A stretch of DNA of 6,933 nt from Bacteriovoracaceae bacterium (GTDB taxonomy: Bacteria > Bdellovibrionota > Bacteriovoracia > Bacteriovoracales > Bacteriovoracaceae). The notes below the pieces were generated by a model. It searched no databases. It had not been told where the DNA came from and saw nothing but the letters and a program-made list of their open reading frames with translations. The translations under genes were made by a program, and so were the position numbers. Numbering within the stretch: position 1 is the stretch's first letter; every line of letters starts with the position of its first letter. Of the stretch, positions 1 through 5,239 are shown piece by piece. The DNA is taken from contig CANETG010000134.1 in assembly GCA_947440875.1 (NCBI GenBank), positions 1 through 6,933 of the forward strand, read 5' to 3'.

Positions 1-182
1 CGATGAGCTTTGAACTGGGGTCCGGATCTCTCGTTGTCATGCAAGGAGAAATGCAAGAGTTCTGGCATCACCGGATTCATCCGTCAAAAAAAATACTGGG
101 TCCGAGAATCAATCTGACTTTTCGAAAGATTATTTCTTCGTCATCGTTTGAATTGGGACCTCAAGGTCAAGTTAGTGAGTAA
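1..182 (+). CDS. alkB: AlkB-family 2OG-Fe(II) dioxygenase, C-terminal end (partial)
   Basis: The 3' end of a gene that starts left of the window; the reading frame uses bases 3-5 as a codon and stops at TAA 180-182, leaving 59 visible residues. AlkB-family enzymes oxidatively remove alkyl groups from DNA or RNA bases using Fe(II) and 2-oxoglutarate. The fragment has the order expected for the end of the double-stranded beta-helix core. A strand SLVVMQGEMQ is followed by WHHRIHP, which supplies the distal iron-binding His, most likely the second H. Then comes PRINLTFRKI, whose two arginines match the conserved pair that contacts 2-oxoglutarate. The spacing and the P-R-I-N-L-T-F-R signature look closer to the ALKBH2/ALKBH3-type branch than to E. 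coli AlkB, but this is judged by eye. The HxD half of the metal site lies outside the window. It converges with the acidic-protein gene, 15 bp away, and no T-tract terminator is visible between them. Confidence 0.88.
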   Translation, partial: MSFELGSGSLVVMQGEMQEFWHHRIHPSKKILGPRINLTFRKIISSSSFELGPQGQVSE

Positions 183-197
183 ACGCTACCCAATAAA

Positions 198-377
198 TTA
201 TTCCTCATCATCACCATCATCAATTTCTTCATCTTCTTCTTCATCATCGACTTCTTCGAGTTCCTCATCCCCGCCCATCTCCACCTTTTTACTTTGATAG
301 TAATCGGCTTCATCGAAGACGTGGGATTTTTCAAGGGCTTTTCTAAGTGAATCTGATTGAACTGGTTGTGTTTTCAT
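198..377 (-). CDS. Small highly acidic protein of 59 residues, unknown function
   Basis: A short gene with ATG at 377-375 and TAA at 200-198. The start is well supported: TTAGGAGG (minus strand, at 392-385) sits 7 nt upstream, a near-perfect Shine-Dalgarno. The product begins MKTQPVQSDSLRKALEK, a probable short amphipathic helix. A middle part with Tyr-Tyr (26-27) and KK follows, and then a tail in which 19 of the last 23 residues (37-59) are Asp or Glu. The tail codons are mostly GAT/GAA/GAG, so the DNA is a trinucleotide-like low-complexity tract. There is no signal peptide or membrane segment, so it is probably cytoplasmic. Acidic tails of this kind occur in DNA-mimic proteins, chaperone-like proteins and RNA polymerase delta-type subunits. 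No family is recognised here, so function is unassigned. Confidence that it is a gene rests mainly on the ribosome binding site and the codon-consistent composition. Confidence 0.72.
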   Translation of the reverse strand: MKTQPVQSDSLRKALEKSHVFDEADYYQSKKVEMGGDEELEEVDDEEEDEEIDDGDDEE

Positions 378-384
378 GCGCAGG

Positions 385-406
385 CCTCCTAAGAAAAGAG
401 ATCATA
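385..406 (-). promoter_or_regulatory. Strong RBS and possible -10 box of the acidic-protein gene
   Basis: On the minus strand TTAGGAGG (392-385) lies 7 nt before the ATG at 377. Farther upstream TATGAT (406-401) is a plausible -10 element that would place the transcript start near 394. No convincing -35 hexamer is found at 16-18 nt. The ribosome binding site is clear; the promoter is a guess. The rest of the 378-511 spacer shows nothing else beyond a short palindrome at 495-506. Confidence 0.45.
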
Positions 407-511
407 CAGAATCATTGATCGGTGCTTACAGATAAGAAATCCTAAAGATTGAACTGCTCCGAAACTACGGGAACTTCACTTGAAAGGATTAATTTTCCTT
501 TAGGAAGTGCA

Positions 512-1159
512 TCAATTCAAGGGAAGGATCTTGTGGAGTTTTGACTTCGGCGTTTTTCCGAAAGTGTACATGAAATCAAATGTGACATCGGACATTTGAT
601 ATTTTTCTTGAATATCTTCTCTCATCTTAATCCAAAGCCCTGCAGTCATTTCGGCATCGGCGAGTGCTCGGTGAAATTTTCCCGATACAGTCAACTGATG
701 AAGTTCCACTAGCGTTTGAAGTTTAAAATTGGGAGCACTGTCGTAAATTCTTCTCGCGACAAGAAGAGAGCACGCCATTTGTATCTCAACACTTTTTCCG
801 GTCTGTGCAATTTCGTAATCTAAAAATCGCTTATCAAAAGATGCATTGTGAGCAACAAGTGGTGTGCTCCCAATAAAACTCAGGAGGTCTTTGATCGCGG
901 CACTACTTGAGGGGGCGTCTTTGAGCATCTGATTCGTAATTCCGGTGTAGCTCGCAATGAAAGGACTCACTCGTCTGCCAGGATTCATGAGTGTTTGAAA
1001 GCGGTCGCAGATTTTTCCGTTGTGGACCAAGACTGCAGCAACTTCAATCGCGCGGTCTTGACCAGGAGAAAGACCGGTGGTTTCAAAATCGATGACGATG
1101 CATTTATCCATGAAGTTACTGTACCTCGTCTTTTTGTTTCTTGAGAATGGAAATCTCAC
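512..1159 (-). CDS. DEDDh 3'-5' exonuclease (DnaQ/epsilon-like)
   Basis: A 215-residue protein of the DnaQ-like exonuclease superfamily, which removes nucleotides from 3' ends of DNA or RNA with two metal ions. All five DEDDh residues are present: D24 and E26 in IDFETTGL, D109 in HNASFD, and H163 and D168 in HRALADAE. The domain fills residues 20-180, leaving a short tail, so there is no polymerase, UvrC-like or helicase domain attached. The family includes PolC/epsilon proofreaders, RNase T and ExoX; which substrate applies here cannot be read from sequence. The start is uncertain. A GTG at 1159-1157 overlaps the upstream stop as GTGA, which suggests translational coupling. An ATG at 1111-1109 begins MDKCIVIDFE, right at the domain, and would give 199 residues, with a GAGG 12 nt upstream. 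The gene follows the cysteine peptidase gene and is probably co-transcribed with it. Confidence 0.9.
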   Translation of the reverse strand: MRFPFSRNKKTRYSNFMDKCIVIDFETTGLSPGQDRAIEVAAVLVHNGKICDRFQTLMNPGRRVSPFIASYTGITNQMLKDAPSSSAAIKDLLSFIGSTPLVAHNASFDKRFLDYEIAQTGKSVEIQMACSLLVARRIYDSAPNFKLQTLVELHQLTVSGKFHRALADAEMTAGLWIKMREDIQEKYQMSDVTFDFMYTFGKTPKSKLHKILPLN

Positions 1160-1713
1160 CGGGCCTGGCTACAAATTAAGTAGTCTGCTCCTGTGGCGAT
1201 CCGCCTCCGGAAGCTTTTCCAATCCATGGAAGTTTTAAACGGAGAAAACCAGAATTTATCGCCGGCGACGAAGACTTCTTTTGTTTTCCGATTCACTCCG
1301 TAAATCACAACCCAATGCTGGATCACATTTTCGCGCTTGATCGACGTGATGATCGGCTTGCCTTCTTCGATGAGGCGGGCGAGATCATGAAACGGCATCG
1401 ACTTTTTAATACTCACTTTGATCTTCGATTTCCGAAGTGCAGACGCAACTTTTCGCGTCGACATGCCCCACTCAAAATGGGGGTTACATGATTCATAAAA
1501 TTTCTTCGCACTATGCGTACGATCAAAATAATGAAGGACCATGAGCCCGCTGACAAATCCACAGGTATAACTTTTGGTTTGCCGATACCCAGGGATACTT
1601 AAAACCAAGTCCTCTTTACTTCGCGCGCGGGTGATGAATTCTGGGACGAATTCAAACCCCAGCCAACTACAAAGCTTATCTGTCAAAGGAGTTGTAAAAT
1701 GAGCGATTTCCAT
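1156..1713 (-). CDS. C39-like / papain-like cysteine peptidase, cytoplasmic
   Basis: A 185-residue protein with the layout of the peptidase C39-like (papain-fold) group. Gln45 and Cys51 occur in QTKSYTCGFVSGLMVLHYF, where the Gln would form the oxyanion hole and the Cys would be the nucleophile at the start of a helix. His133 is in QHWVVIYGV, and an acidic third member is likely Asp152 in VAGD. The segment EEGKPIITSI before the His is also typical, forming the strand that precedes the catalytic His loop. No ABC transporter domain, signal peptide or membrane segment is seen, so this is not a bacteriocin-processing transporter. A cytoplasmic protease or a related acyl or peptide-bond hydrolase is more likely. 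The ATG at 1713-1711 has only a weak Shine-Dalgarno. The stop codon overlaps the GTG of the exonuclease gene by 4 nt. A TATAAT and a palindrome lie in its leader. The substrate is unknown. Confidence 0.72.
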   Translation of the reverse strand: MEIAHFTTPLTDKLCSWLGFEFVPEFITRARSKEDLVLSIPGYRQTKSYTCGFVSGLMVLHYFDRTHSAKKFYESCNPHFEWGMSTRKVASALRKSKIKVSIKKSMPFHDLARLIEEGKPIITSIKRENVIQHWVVIYGVNRKTKEVFVAGDKFWFSPFKTSMDWKSFRRRIATGADYLICSQAR

Positions 1714-1890
1714 AGATCAAATAAACGCTGAAGAATGATTCTTCATCCATCCAAGGATTATAGTCTTCTCCGTATCATCACGTCTCAACTTTCCACACTG
1801 TCTATTTTCTCGACTGTCAAAAGCTTAGACAACCTAAAACACTAAGTTTACAGCATCCCCCTTGGTCAGAAGATTGCAAGTGGATGCCTC
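1714..1890. other. Divergent intergenic region between peptidase and exported-protein genes
   Basis: 177 bp separate the divergent starts at 1713 (minus) and 1891 (plus). The minus-side promoter and palindrome occupy 1729-1762. On the plus side no good -35/-10 pair was found. ACTGTC occurs twice (1797-1802 and 1813-1818), and TGTCTA at 1799-1804 is mirrored by TAGACA at 1826-1831, so this could be a regulator site. The plus-strand ATG at 1891 has only a weak purine stretch (GTGGA) upstream. Confidence 0.4.
1729..1762 (-). promoter_or_regulatory. Promoter (-10 TATAAT) and 17-bp palindromic operator candidate
   Basis: On the minus strand a perfect TATAAT lies at 1762-1757, giving an expected transcript start near 1750 and a leader of about 37 nt before the peptidase ATG at 1713. 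The best -35 match, TTGAGA, is 20 bp upstream, which is longer than usual. Just downstream, at 1745-1729, TGAAGAAT-C-ATTCTTCA is a perfect inverted repeat with 8-bp arms. Its position at about +5 to +21 suits a repressor operator or a small RNA hairpin. Confidence 0.5.
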
Positions 1891-3948
1891 ATGAAATCGT
1901 TCATCCTCCTTCTCCTTCTCGTTTCAGGGGCAAATGCTTCTGATGAACCACGTTGCCTCTCACAACTCTTACGAGTCAGTGTCGCTCAAGGGGCAATTAC
2001 TGGAGTCGGGGGACAGAGTGTTCTCGGAGTTCTCCGAAGTGTGACACCAAAACTTTCTACTCTACTTCAGCGCGAGTATTCCCTCCCCGACATTCCTTTT
2101 CCTCCGACGAAAGAAGAATGCGCGCGCGAGGGCATTGACTGCTCTGACGTAAACTTTTGTCAGCGCCAGGACTTAAACCCAGATTTAAAAAAGCGCCTCT
2201 GTTTCGCTCTTCCTTGCTCCCTTCTCGAAGGATCTCGCTTGATCGGAAAGTGTAAGAACGTCGATTACGTTTTTGGCTCGACGATCGGATTTCCAACTCC
2301 CGTCTCGATTGAAAAACTTTCTTGGGACGTAAAGTCTATCGACTACGTAGGAAAAGAAGCACGCCTCTGTTTCCGAATCAACGAACTCACTCTGGCCGTC
2401 GGAGCTCAATTTAATTTTGATACCACAGGAACAAATCTTCCCGACCGCTCAGTCATCGTTTCCAATCTCCGGGGAAGCCTTGATAAGGCGAAAGATATTT
2501 GCGTCTCGGCCAAAATCGATTTGGCGCTCTCGCGTCCGATTTCTCAAATAAAAATGATTCCGATTGGAAGTGATCCGTTGATCTCCGATGAACTCATCAG
2601 ATCAGTCGCCAAAAATATCCACATCTCCGGACTCTCCGCTTACTCCCCAACAGAGCTCAAAACCATCGCTCCCGAAATCATGCCGGTTCTTTTCCATCCC
2701 CTTAGGGATTCTCTTGAAAAGTCGATTGCCGAAGCTCTGGGGAAAGTTCTTGAAGATCAGGTCGAAGAAGGTCTCGCTTCAATCAACTCATCAGAAAATC
2801 CTCTCATTCTCGATAGCTCATCATTCATGAGTGAGCTCAGTTTCTCGCGCGCCATTTTATGGCAAACGATTGCCTTCCACGAATGCCGTCAGCTTGTGTT
2901 CTCTGGCCGTCCGATTCCGGCCGATCACTCTTGCCTCGGGCTCGATGTGACATTCACAGAACGCTTAGAAAGCGGACTCGATCCCAAGGTGAAAATCACG
3001 ACCGCATCAGATCTTGAGTTTTTCCAGAAAGGATGGACTCTGGATTATGACCTCTCGTATCCCGAATACAATTTCCCTAACGTCGTTTCAGAGATAACGA
3101 GAAAAAATCTTCTCAAATTAAAATCTCTCATCGAAGAAAATGAACTCTCTTCCGATCTGAGCGGCGAAGAGATAAGAACAATCACGACCGAACGAGCACG
3201 CACGATTCGTCACCTAAAAAAATTCATCACCCAGATCGAAAGAAAACGTGAGGCCGACGGACTTTTCAAAAACGTGGAAGTGGCGAGTGATCTCATTCCC
3301 GGAGTCCGCCGCACAGTGGGCGTCGGCGTTCCAGGAATGTGTAGCACGACCACTCGTTCTTCTCACGCCAATGCCAATATTCCTAATTGTCCGATTCAAG
3401 CGTACGTTGACCTGAACGAATTTAATAAAGTCTTGGGCACTCTGTGGTCAGCTGGAAGAATGTGTAACTCTGGCTCGGGCAAAGATTGTTATCTCCCCAC
3501 TGATCTCATCGCGTGCAAACTGGATGCGGCCCCACAATTAAGATACGCCGGAGCAAGTGGTCGCTACTCCACCAACATCAAACTCAGAGGCTGCCGAAAA
3601 GAACTTCTCCCCTTCGGAATCTTCGGGGCGCACGTGAGTGGTGATTTCAATGTCTCGCTCTCATTTAAACCGAAGGCCTGCCGCAACGGTGATTTCTGTA
3701 TTGATCAGCCCATTGTGAACTGGTCACTCGTAAACGGCTCTGGCACGGGACTTATGTCGGATCCTTTTATGCGCGCTAAAGTGAGTCAAGCCATCGACGG
3801 CGCCATCAATGAAGCCATGGGAAAAACACTGCGGATTCCACTCGCCTCTGCCACCTCGGGCTTTCTGTCGCAGATTCCCCTGAAGGCCGAAGGGCGCACG
3901 AAAGCGGGAGCTGGGTACTTCGGCGTTTGCTTTAAAGAAGATAAGTAA
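1891..3948 (+). CDS. Exported cysteine-rich protein, 685 residues, unknown function (possible TULIP-like)
   Basis: The start at 1891 is supported by a classical Sec signal peptide: MKSF, then a Leu-rich core, then ANA|SDE with probable cleavage after residue 16. No Cys follows the cleavage site, so it is not a lipoprotein, and no later membrane helix is seen. The mature protein should be periplasmic, outer-membrane-associated or secreted. It has 20 cysteines, six of them packed between residues 77 and 121, consistent with many disulfides. Residues 30-70 form a Gly/Ala-rich helix running into LPDIPF. Long alternating beta-like segments follow (138-225 and 545-615), and a charged helical block spans about 400-459. 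Two parts look alike: VSAKIDLALS (205) with VSGDFNVSLS (582), and IAEALGKVL (279) with INEAMGKTL (639). The helix-then-curved-sheet order recalls tubular lipid-binding (TULIP/BPI-type) proteins, but this is inference; no family is firmly recognised. It may head the plus-strand block that follows. Confidence 0.85.
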   Translation: MKSFILLLLLVSGANASDEPRCLSQLLRVSVAQGAITGVGGQSVLGVLRSVTPKLSTLLQREYSLPDIPFPPTKEECAREGIDCSDVNFCQRQDLNPDLKKRLCFALPCSLLEGSRLIGKCKNVDYVFGSTIGFPTPVSIEKLSWDVKSIDYVGKEARLCFRINELTLAVGAQFNFDTTGTNLPDRSVIVSNLRGSLDKAKDICVSAKIDLALSRPISQIKMIPIGSDPLISDELIRSVAKNIHISGLSAYSPTELKTIAPEIMPVLFHPLRDSLEKSIAEALGKVLEDQVEEGLASINSSENPLILDSSSFMSELSFSRAILWQTIAFHECRQLVFSGRPIPADHSCLGLDVTFTERLESGLDPKVKITTASDLEFFQKGWTLDYDLSYPEYNFPNVVSEITRKNLLKLKSLIEENELSSDLSGEEIRTITTERARTIRHLKKFITQIERKREADGLFKNVEVASDLIPGVRRTVGVGVPGMCSTTTRSSHANANIPNCPIQAYVDLNEFNKVLGTLWSAGRMCNSGSGKDCYLPTDLIACKLDAAPQLRYAGASGRYSTNIKLRGCRKELLPFGIFGAHVSGDFNVSLSFKPKACRNGDFCIDQPIVNWSLVNGSGTGLMSDPFMRAKVSQAIDGAINEAMGKTLRIPLASATSGFLSQIPLKAEGRTKAGAGYFGVCFKEDK

Positions 3949-3978
3949 ATTCAAGTAATCCCCGACTAATCCGATACG

Positions 3979-4566
3979 ATGGCAATGCCTCAACTTTGCC
4001 TTTCCCAACCACCGGATCTCGACAACCTTGATGAATGGTTCCGATCTGAGGTTGCGCTCTTGAGGTCCCCCGCTGCCGAAGCCGCACTTCTCCTCATCAT
4101 TTCCGATCTCAACGCCTGGGTGAAATTCCCCGCTGATTCCCTTCTTCTGTGGCCTGGCTGCAATCGCGATCAGAAGCAGCACCAGTGGCCCAAAAACTTA
4201 ATCCACAAATTAAAAAAAGAAGGCATCCCTCCCTACAACCGCGCTAACGGTCCGGCCCTCTCCTCATATCTTTTCGCTGGCGGCGATCGCCCGAGTCGCA
4301 CCGACGGCAGTGGCTGGTCCATTCACCATCTGTACTCCGGAAAATTTCCCCATCCCGACAAACGCGAAACTCTCCACGCCGTGAAAAACGGAAGTCACTT
4401 CACAAACAGTGCGGGGCTTGTCGCCATTCACCCTGTCGCCGATGCGATGGCGGATGAGTTCGCTTGTTTTTCTTGGTATCTCAGAGCGAAGGCGTTTCAG
4501 CGATTTGGGTATGATCCGGATCGGGTGTTTCTTGAAGAGAGAATTCAGCTTAAGAAATCTGCCTAA
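3979..4566 (+). CDS. Conserved-looking His-rich protein, possible HNH-like nuclease
   Basis: A 195-residue cytoplasmic protein without signal or membrane segments. The N-terminal half (13-60) is helical and Leu-rich. The C-terminal half has a motif-dense core. GGDRPSR (101-107) is followed by GWSIHHLYSGKFP (112-124), then HAVKNGSHFTNSAGLVAIHPVAD across 133-155, ending in an aromatic helix and RFGYDPDRVF. A paired His (116-117), followed by His140, Asn143, a GLVAIHP strand and Asp155, resembles the beta-beta-metal layout of HNH nucleases, but the usual second-site Cys/His pattern is incomplete. A nuclease role is therefore a suggestion only. The ATG at 3979 is 30 nt after the previous stop. 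An in-frame TAA at 3967-3969 excludes any longer start, and a second ATG lies at 3985. No Shine-Dalgarno is visible, so translation may depend on coupling or on an A/U-rich leader. Confidence 0.78.
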   Translation: MAMPQLCLSQPPDLDNLDEWFRSEVALLRSPAAEAALLLIISDLNAWVKFPADSLLLWPGCNRDQKQHQWPKNLIHKLKKEGIPPYNRANGPALSSYLFAGGDRPSRTDGSGWSIHHLYSGKFPHPDKRETLHAVKNGSHFTNSAGLVAIHPVADAMADEFACFSWYLRAKAFQRFGYDPDRVFLEERIQLKKSA

Positions 4567-4616
4567 TCTATCCACTCTCCCTAATATTTGTCCCACTTTC
4601 TGAGACCCGTGTTCCC

Positions 4617-4628
4617 TATGATGGGCAC
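4617..4628 (+). promoter_or_regulatory. Candidate -10 for a leaderless transcript
   Basis: TATGAT at 4617-4622 is followed by six bases and then the ATG at 4629, so a start about 7 nt downstream of the -10 would fall on the initiation codon. There is no recognisable Shine-Dalgarno before that ATG, which fits a leaderless message. A good -35 hexamer is missing, and the preceding gene could simply read through the 62-bp gap. Confidence 0.25.
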
Positions 4629-4949
4629 ATGAAAATCCAGTTCCGCGGAAAATACAGCAAGAAAAACAATCTCTGGGAGGTAGAAATCCTTTCGCTAGAA
4701 CTGAGCTTTGAAGCACAAACTGCGATGCAGGCGTTTCACCTTTTACACAAATATCTCAAGCAAGAAATTCACGAAGACGTTGGCTGTCACATCCGGATTC
4801 AAGACAGCGGAGAATTCATCCTTGTCTCCCAAACCGATAACCCACAGATGGTTACCTGGCTTACGACAAAAATTTCCCTTTTGCAGGACAGCCACGCAGA
4901 AATTCTCAATCAAATACTTTTTAACCAGGAGTTAGATGATGATGAGTAA
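4629..4949 (+). CDS. HicB-like small protein without a HicA partner
   Basis: A 106-residue protein. Residues 3-45 (Y-x6-LWEVEI, then a short loop, then FEAQTAMQAFHLLHKYLKQEI) follow the strand-strand-helix pattern of the HicB N-terminal domain, a partial RNase H-like fold whose signature is a G/W-containing strand followed by an Ala-rich helix. The usual Gly-Cys turn is absent. Residues 57-70 form another strand pair, and 75-98 (MVTWLTTKISLLQDSHAEILNQILF) are helical, in the place where HicB proteins carry a DNA-binding helix domain; no clear HTH or ribbon-helix-helix is seen. The tail is acidic (DDDE). No HicA-type toxin is adjacent: the gene before is the His-rich protein and the gene after is a lipoprotein. 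Its 3' end overlaps the lipoprotein gene by 14 nt, so the two are translationally linked. The HicB assignment is tentative. Confidence 0.7.
   Translation: MKIQFRGKYSKKNNLWEVEILSLELSFEAQTAMQAFHLLHKYLKQEIHEDVGCHIRIQDSGEFILVSQTDNPQMVTWLTTKISLLQDSHAEILNQILFNQELDDDE
4927..4931 (+). promoter_or_regulatory. Shine-Dalgarno deciding the lipoprotein start
   Basis: AGGAG lies inside the end of the preceding gene. It is followed by three consecutive in-frame ATG codons at 4936, 4939 and 4942, giving spacings of 4, 7 and 10 nt. The second ATG (4939) has the most usual spacing, so the protein probably starts one residue later than the longest frame. Confidence 0.6.
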
Positions 4950-5124
4950 AATTCTTAGCGCATTACCACTAGCCTTGACGTTCGTCGTTTTGAGTCTGAG
5001 TTCTTGTGGAAAAACCGTCGACGCAGAATCGAACGGCGATGAAAACAAATGCGGACTCAAGTATGTGAGTGGAAAAGAATGCATTGTTTGCTCGAAAGGC
5101 GGAGTCAGTTGCAGATGGGATTAA
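4936..5124 (+). CDS. Small four-cysteine lipoprotein, unknown function
   Basis: A 62-residue precursor with a lipoprotein signal: a basic start (MMMSK), a hydrophobic core (LPLALTFVVLSL) and a lipobox L-S-S-C with Cys24 as the lipidated residue. Gly at +2 instead of Asp predicts transfer to the outer membrane by the Lol pathway. The mature part is only 39 residues: a short polar linker, then Cys39, Cys49, Cys52 and Cys59 in KCGLKYVSGKECIVC...GVSC, an even number suited to two disulfides. No known family is recognised. The start overlaps the HicB-like gene, with an AGGAG ribosome binding site inside it; the second ATG (4939) is the likelier start. Small lipoproteins of this size are often envelope-stress or structural factors, but nothing here shows which. 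Confidence 0.8.
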   Translation: MMMSKILSALPLALTFVVLSLSSCGKTVDAESNGDENKCGLKYVSGKECIVCSKGGVSCRWD

Positions 5125-5211
5125 TTAAGTTCATTCACGAACAAGTTCTTTAAAATATCTCTTTTTACTCACTACCTCATCAACGCATTAGATACTATTA
5201 AAACCTGCATA

Positions 5212-5239
5212 TTGACATTGTATATACGGGTGCTATTAT
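5212..5239 (+). promoter_or_regulatory. brnT promoter with palindromic operator candidate
   Basis: TTGACA (5212-5217), a 16-bp spacer and TATTAT (5234-5239) form a near-consensus promoter with an extended -10 TG at 5231-5232. The spacer holds GTATATAC (5220-5227), a perfect palindrome suited to binding by the BrnA repressor dimer. The -10 overlaps the brnT ATG at 5238, which is contradictory if that ATG is used from this promoter. An alternative weak pair is TTAAAA (5198-5203) with TATATA (5221-5226). Confidence 0.5.

Noticed and set aside
208..260. Trinucleotide TCATCA/TCTTCT tract as a tandem repeat or CRISPR-like array
   Set aside because: It is the Asp/Glu-coding tail of the acidic protein; units are irregular and there are no spacers.
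495..506. TTCC-TTTA-GGAA as a terminator after the exonuclease gene
   Set aside because: The stem is only 4 bp of mostly weak pairs and is not followed by a T-run on the minus strand.
3724..4182. A 152-residue open frame on the minus strand across the end of the exported-protein gene
   Set aside because: It lies antisense to two genes with a signal peptide, cysteine pattern and motif evidence; its own translation has no recognisable domain.
4264..4716. A 150-residue minus-strand open frame over the His-rich and HicB-like genes
   Set aside because: It crosses two plus-strand genes and the gap between them, with no ribosome binding site or motif; it is a shadow of GC-rich plus-strand coding.
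5139..5165. GAAC-AA-GTTC followed by a T-rich stretch as a terminator after the lipoprotein gene
   Set aside because: A 4-bp stem with a 2-nt loop cannot fold properly, and the T-run is interrupted.
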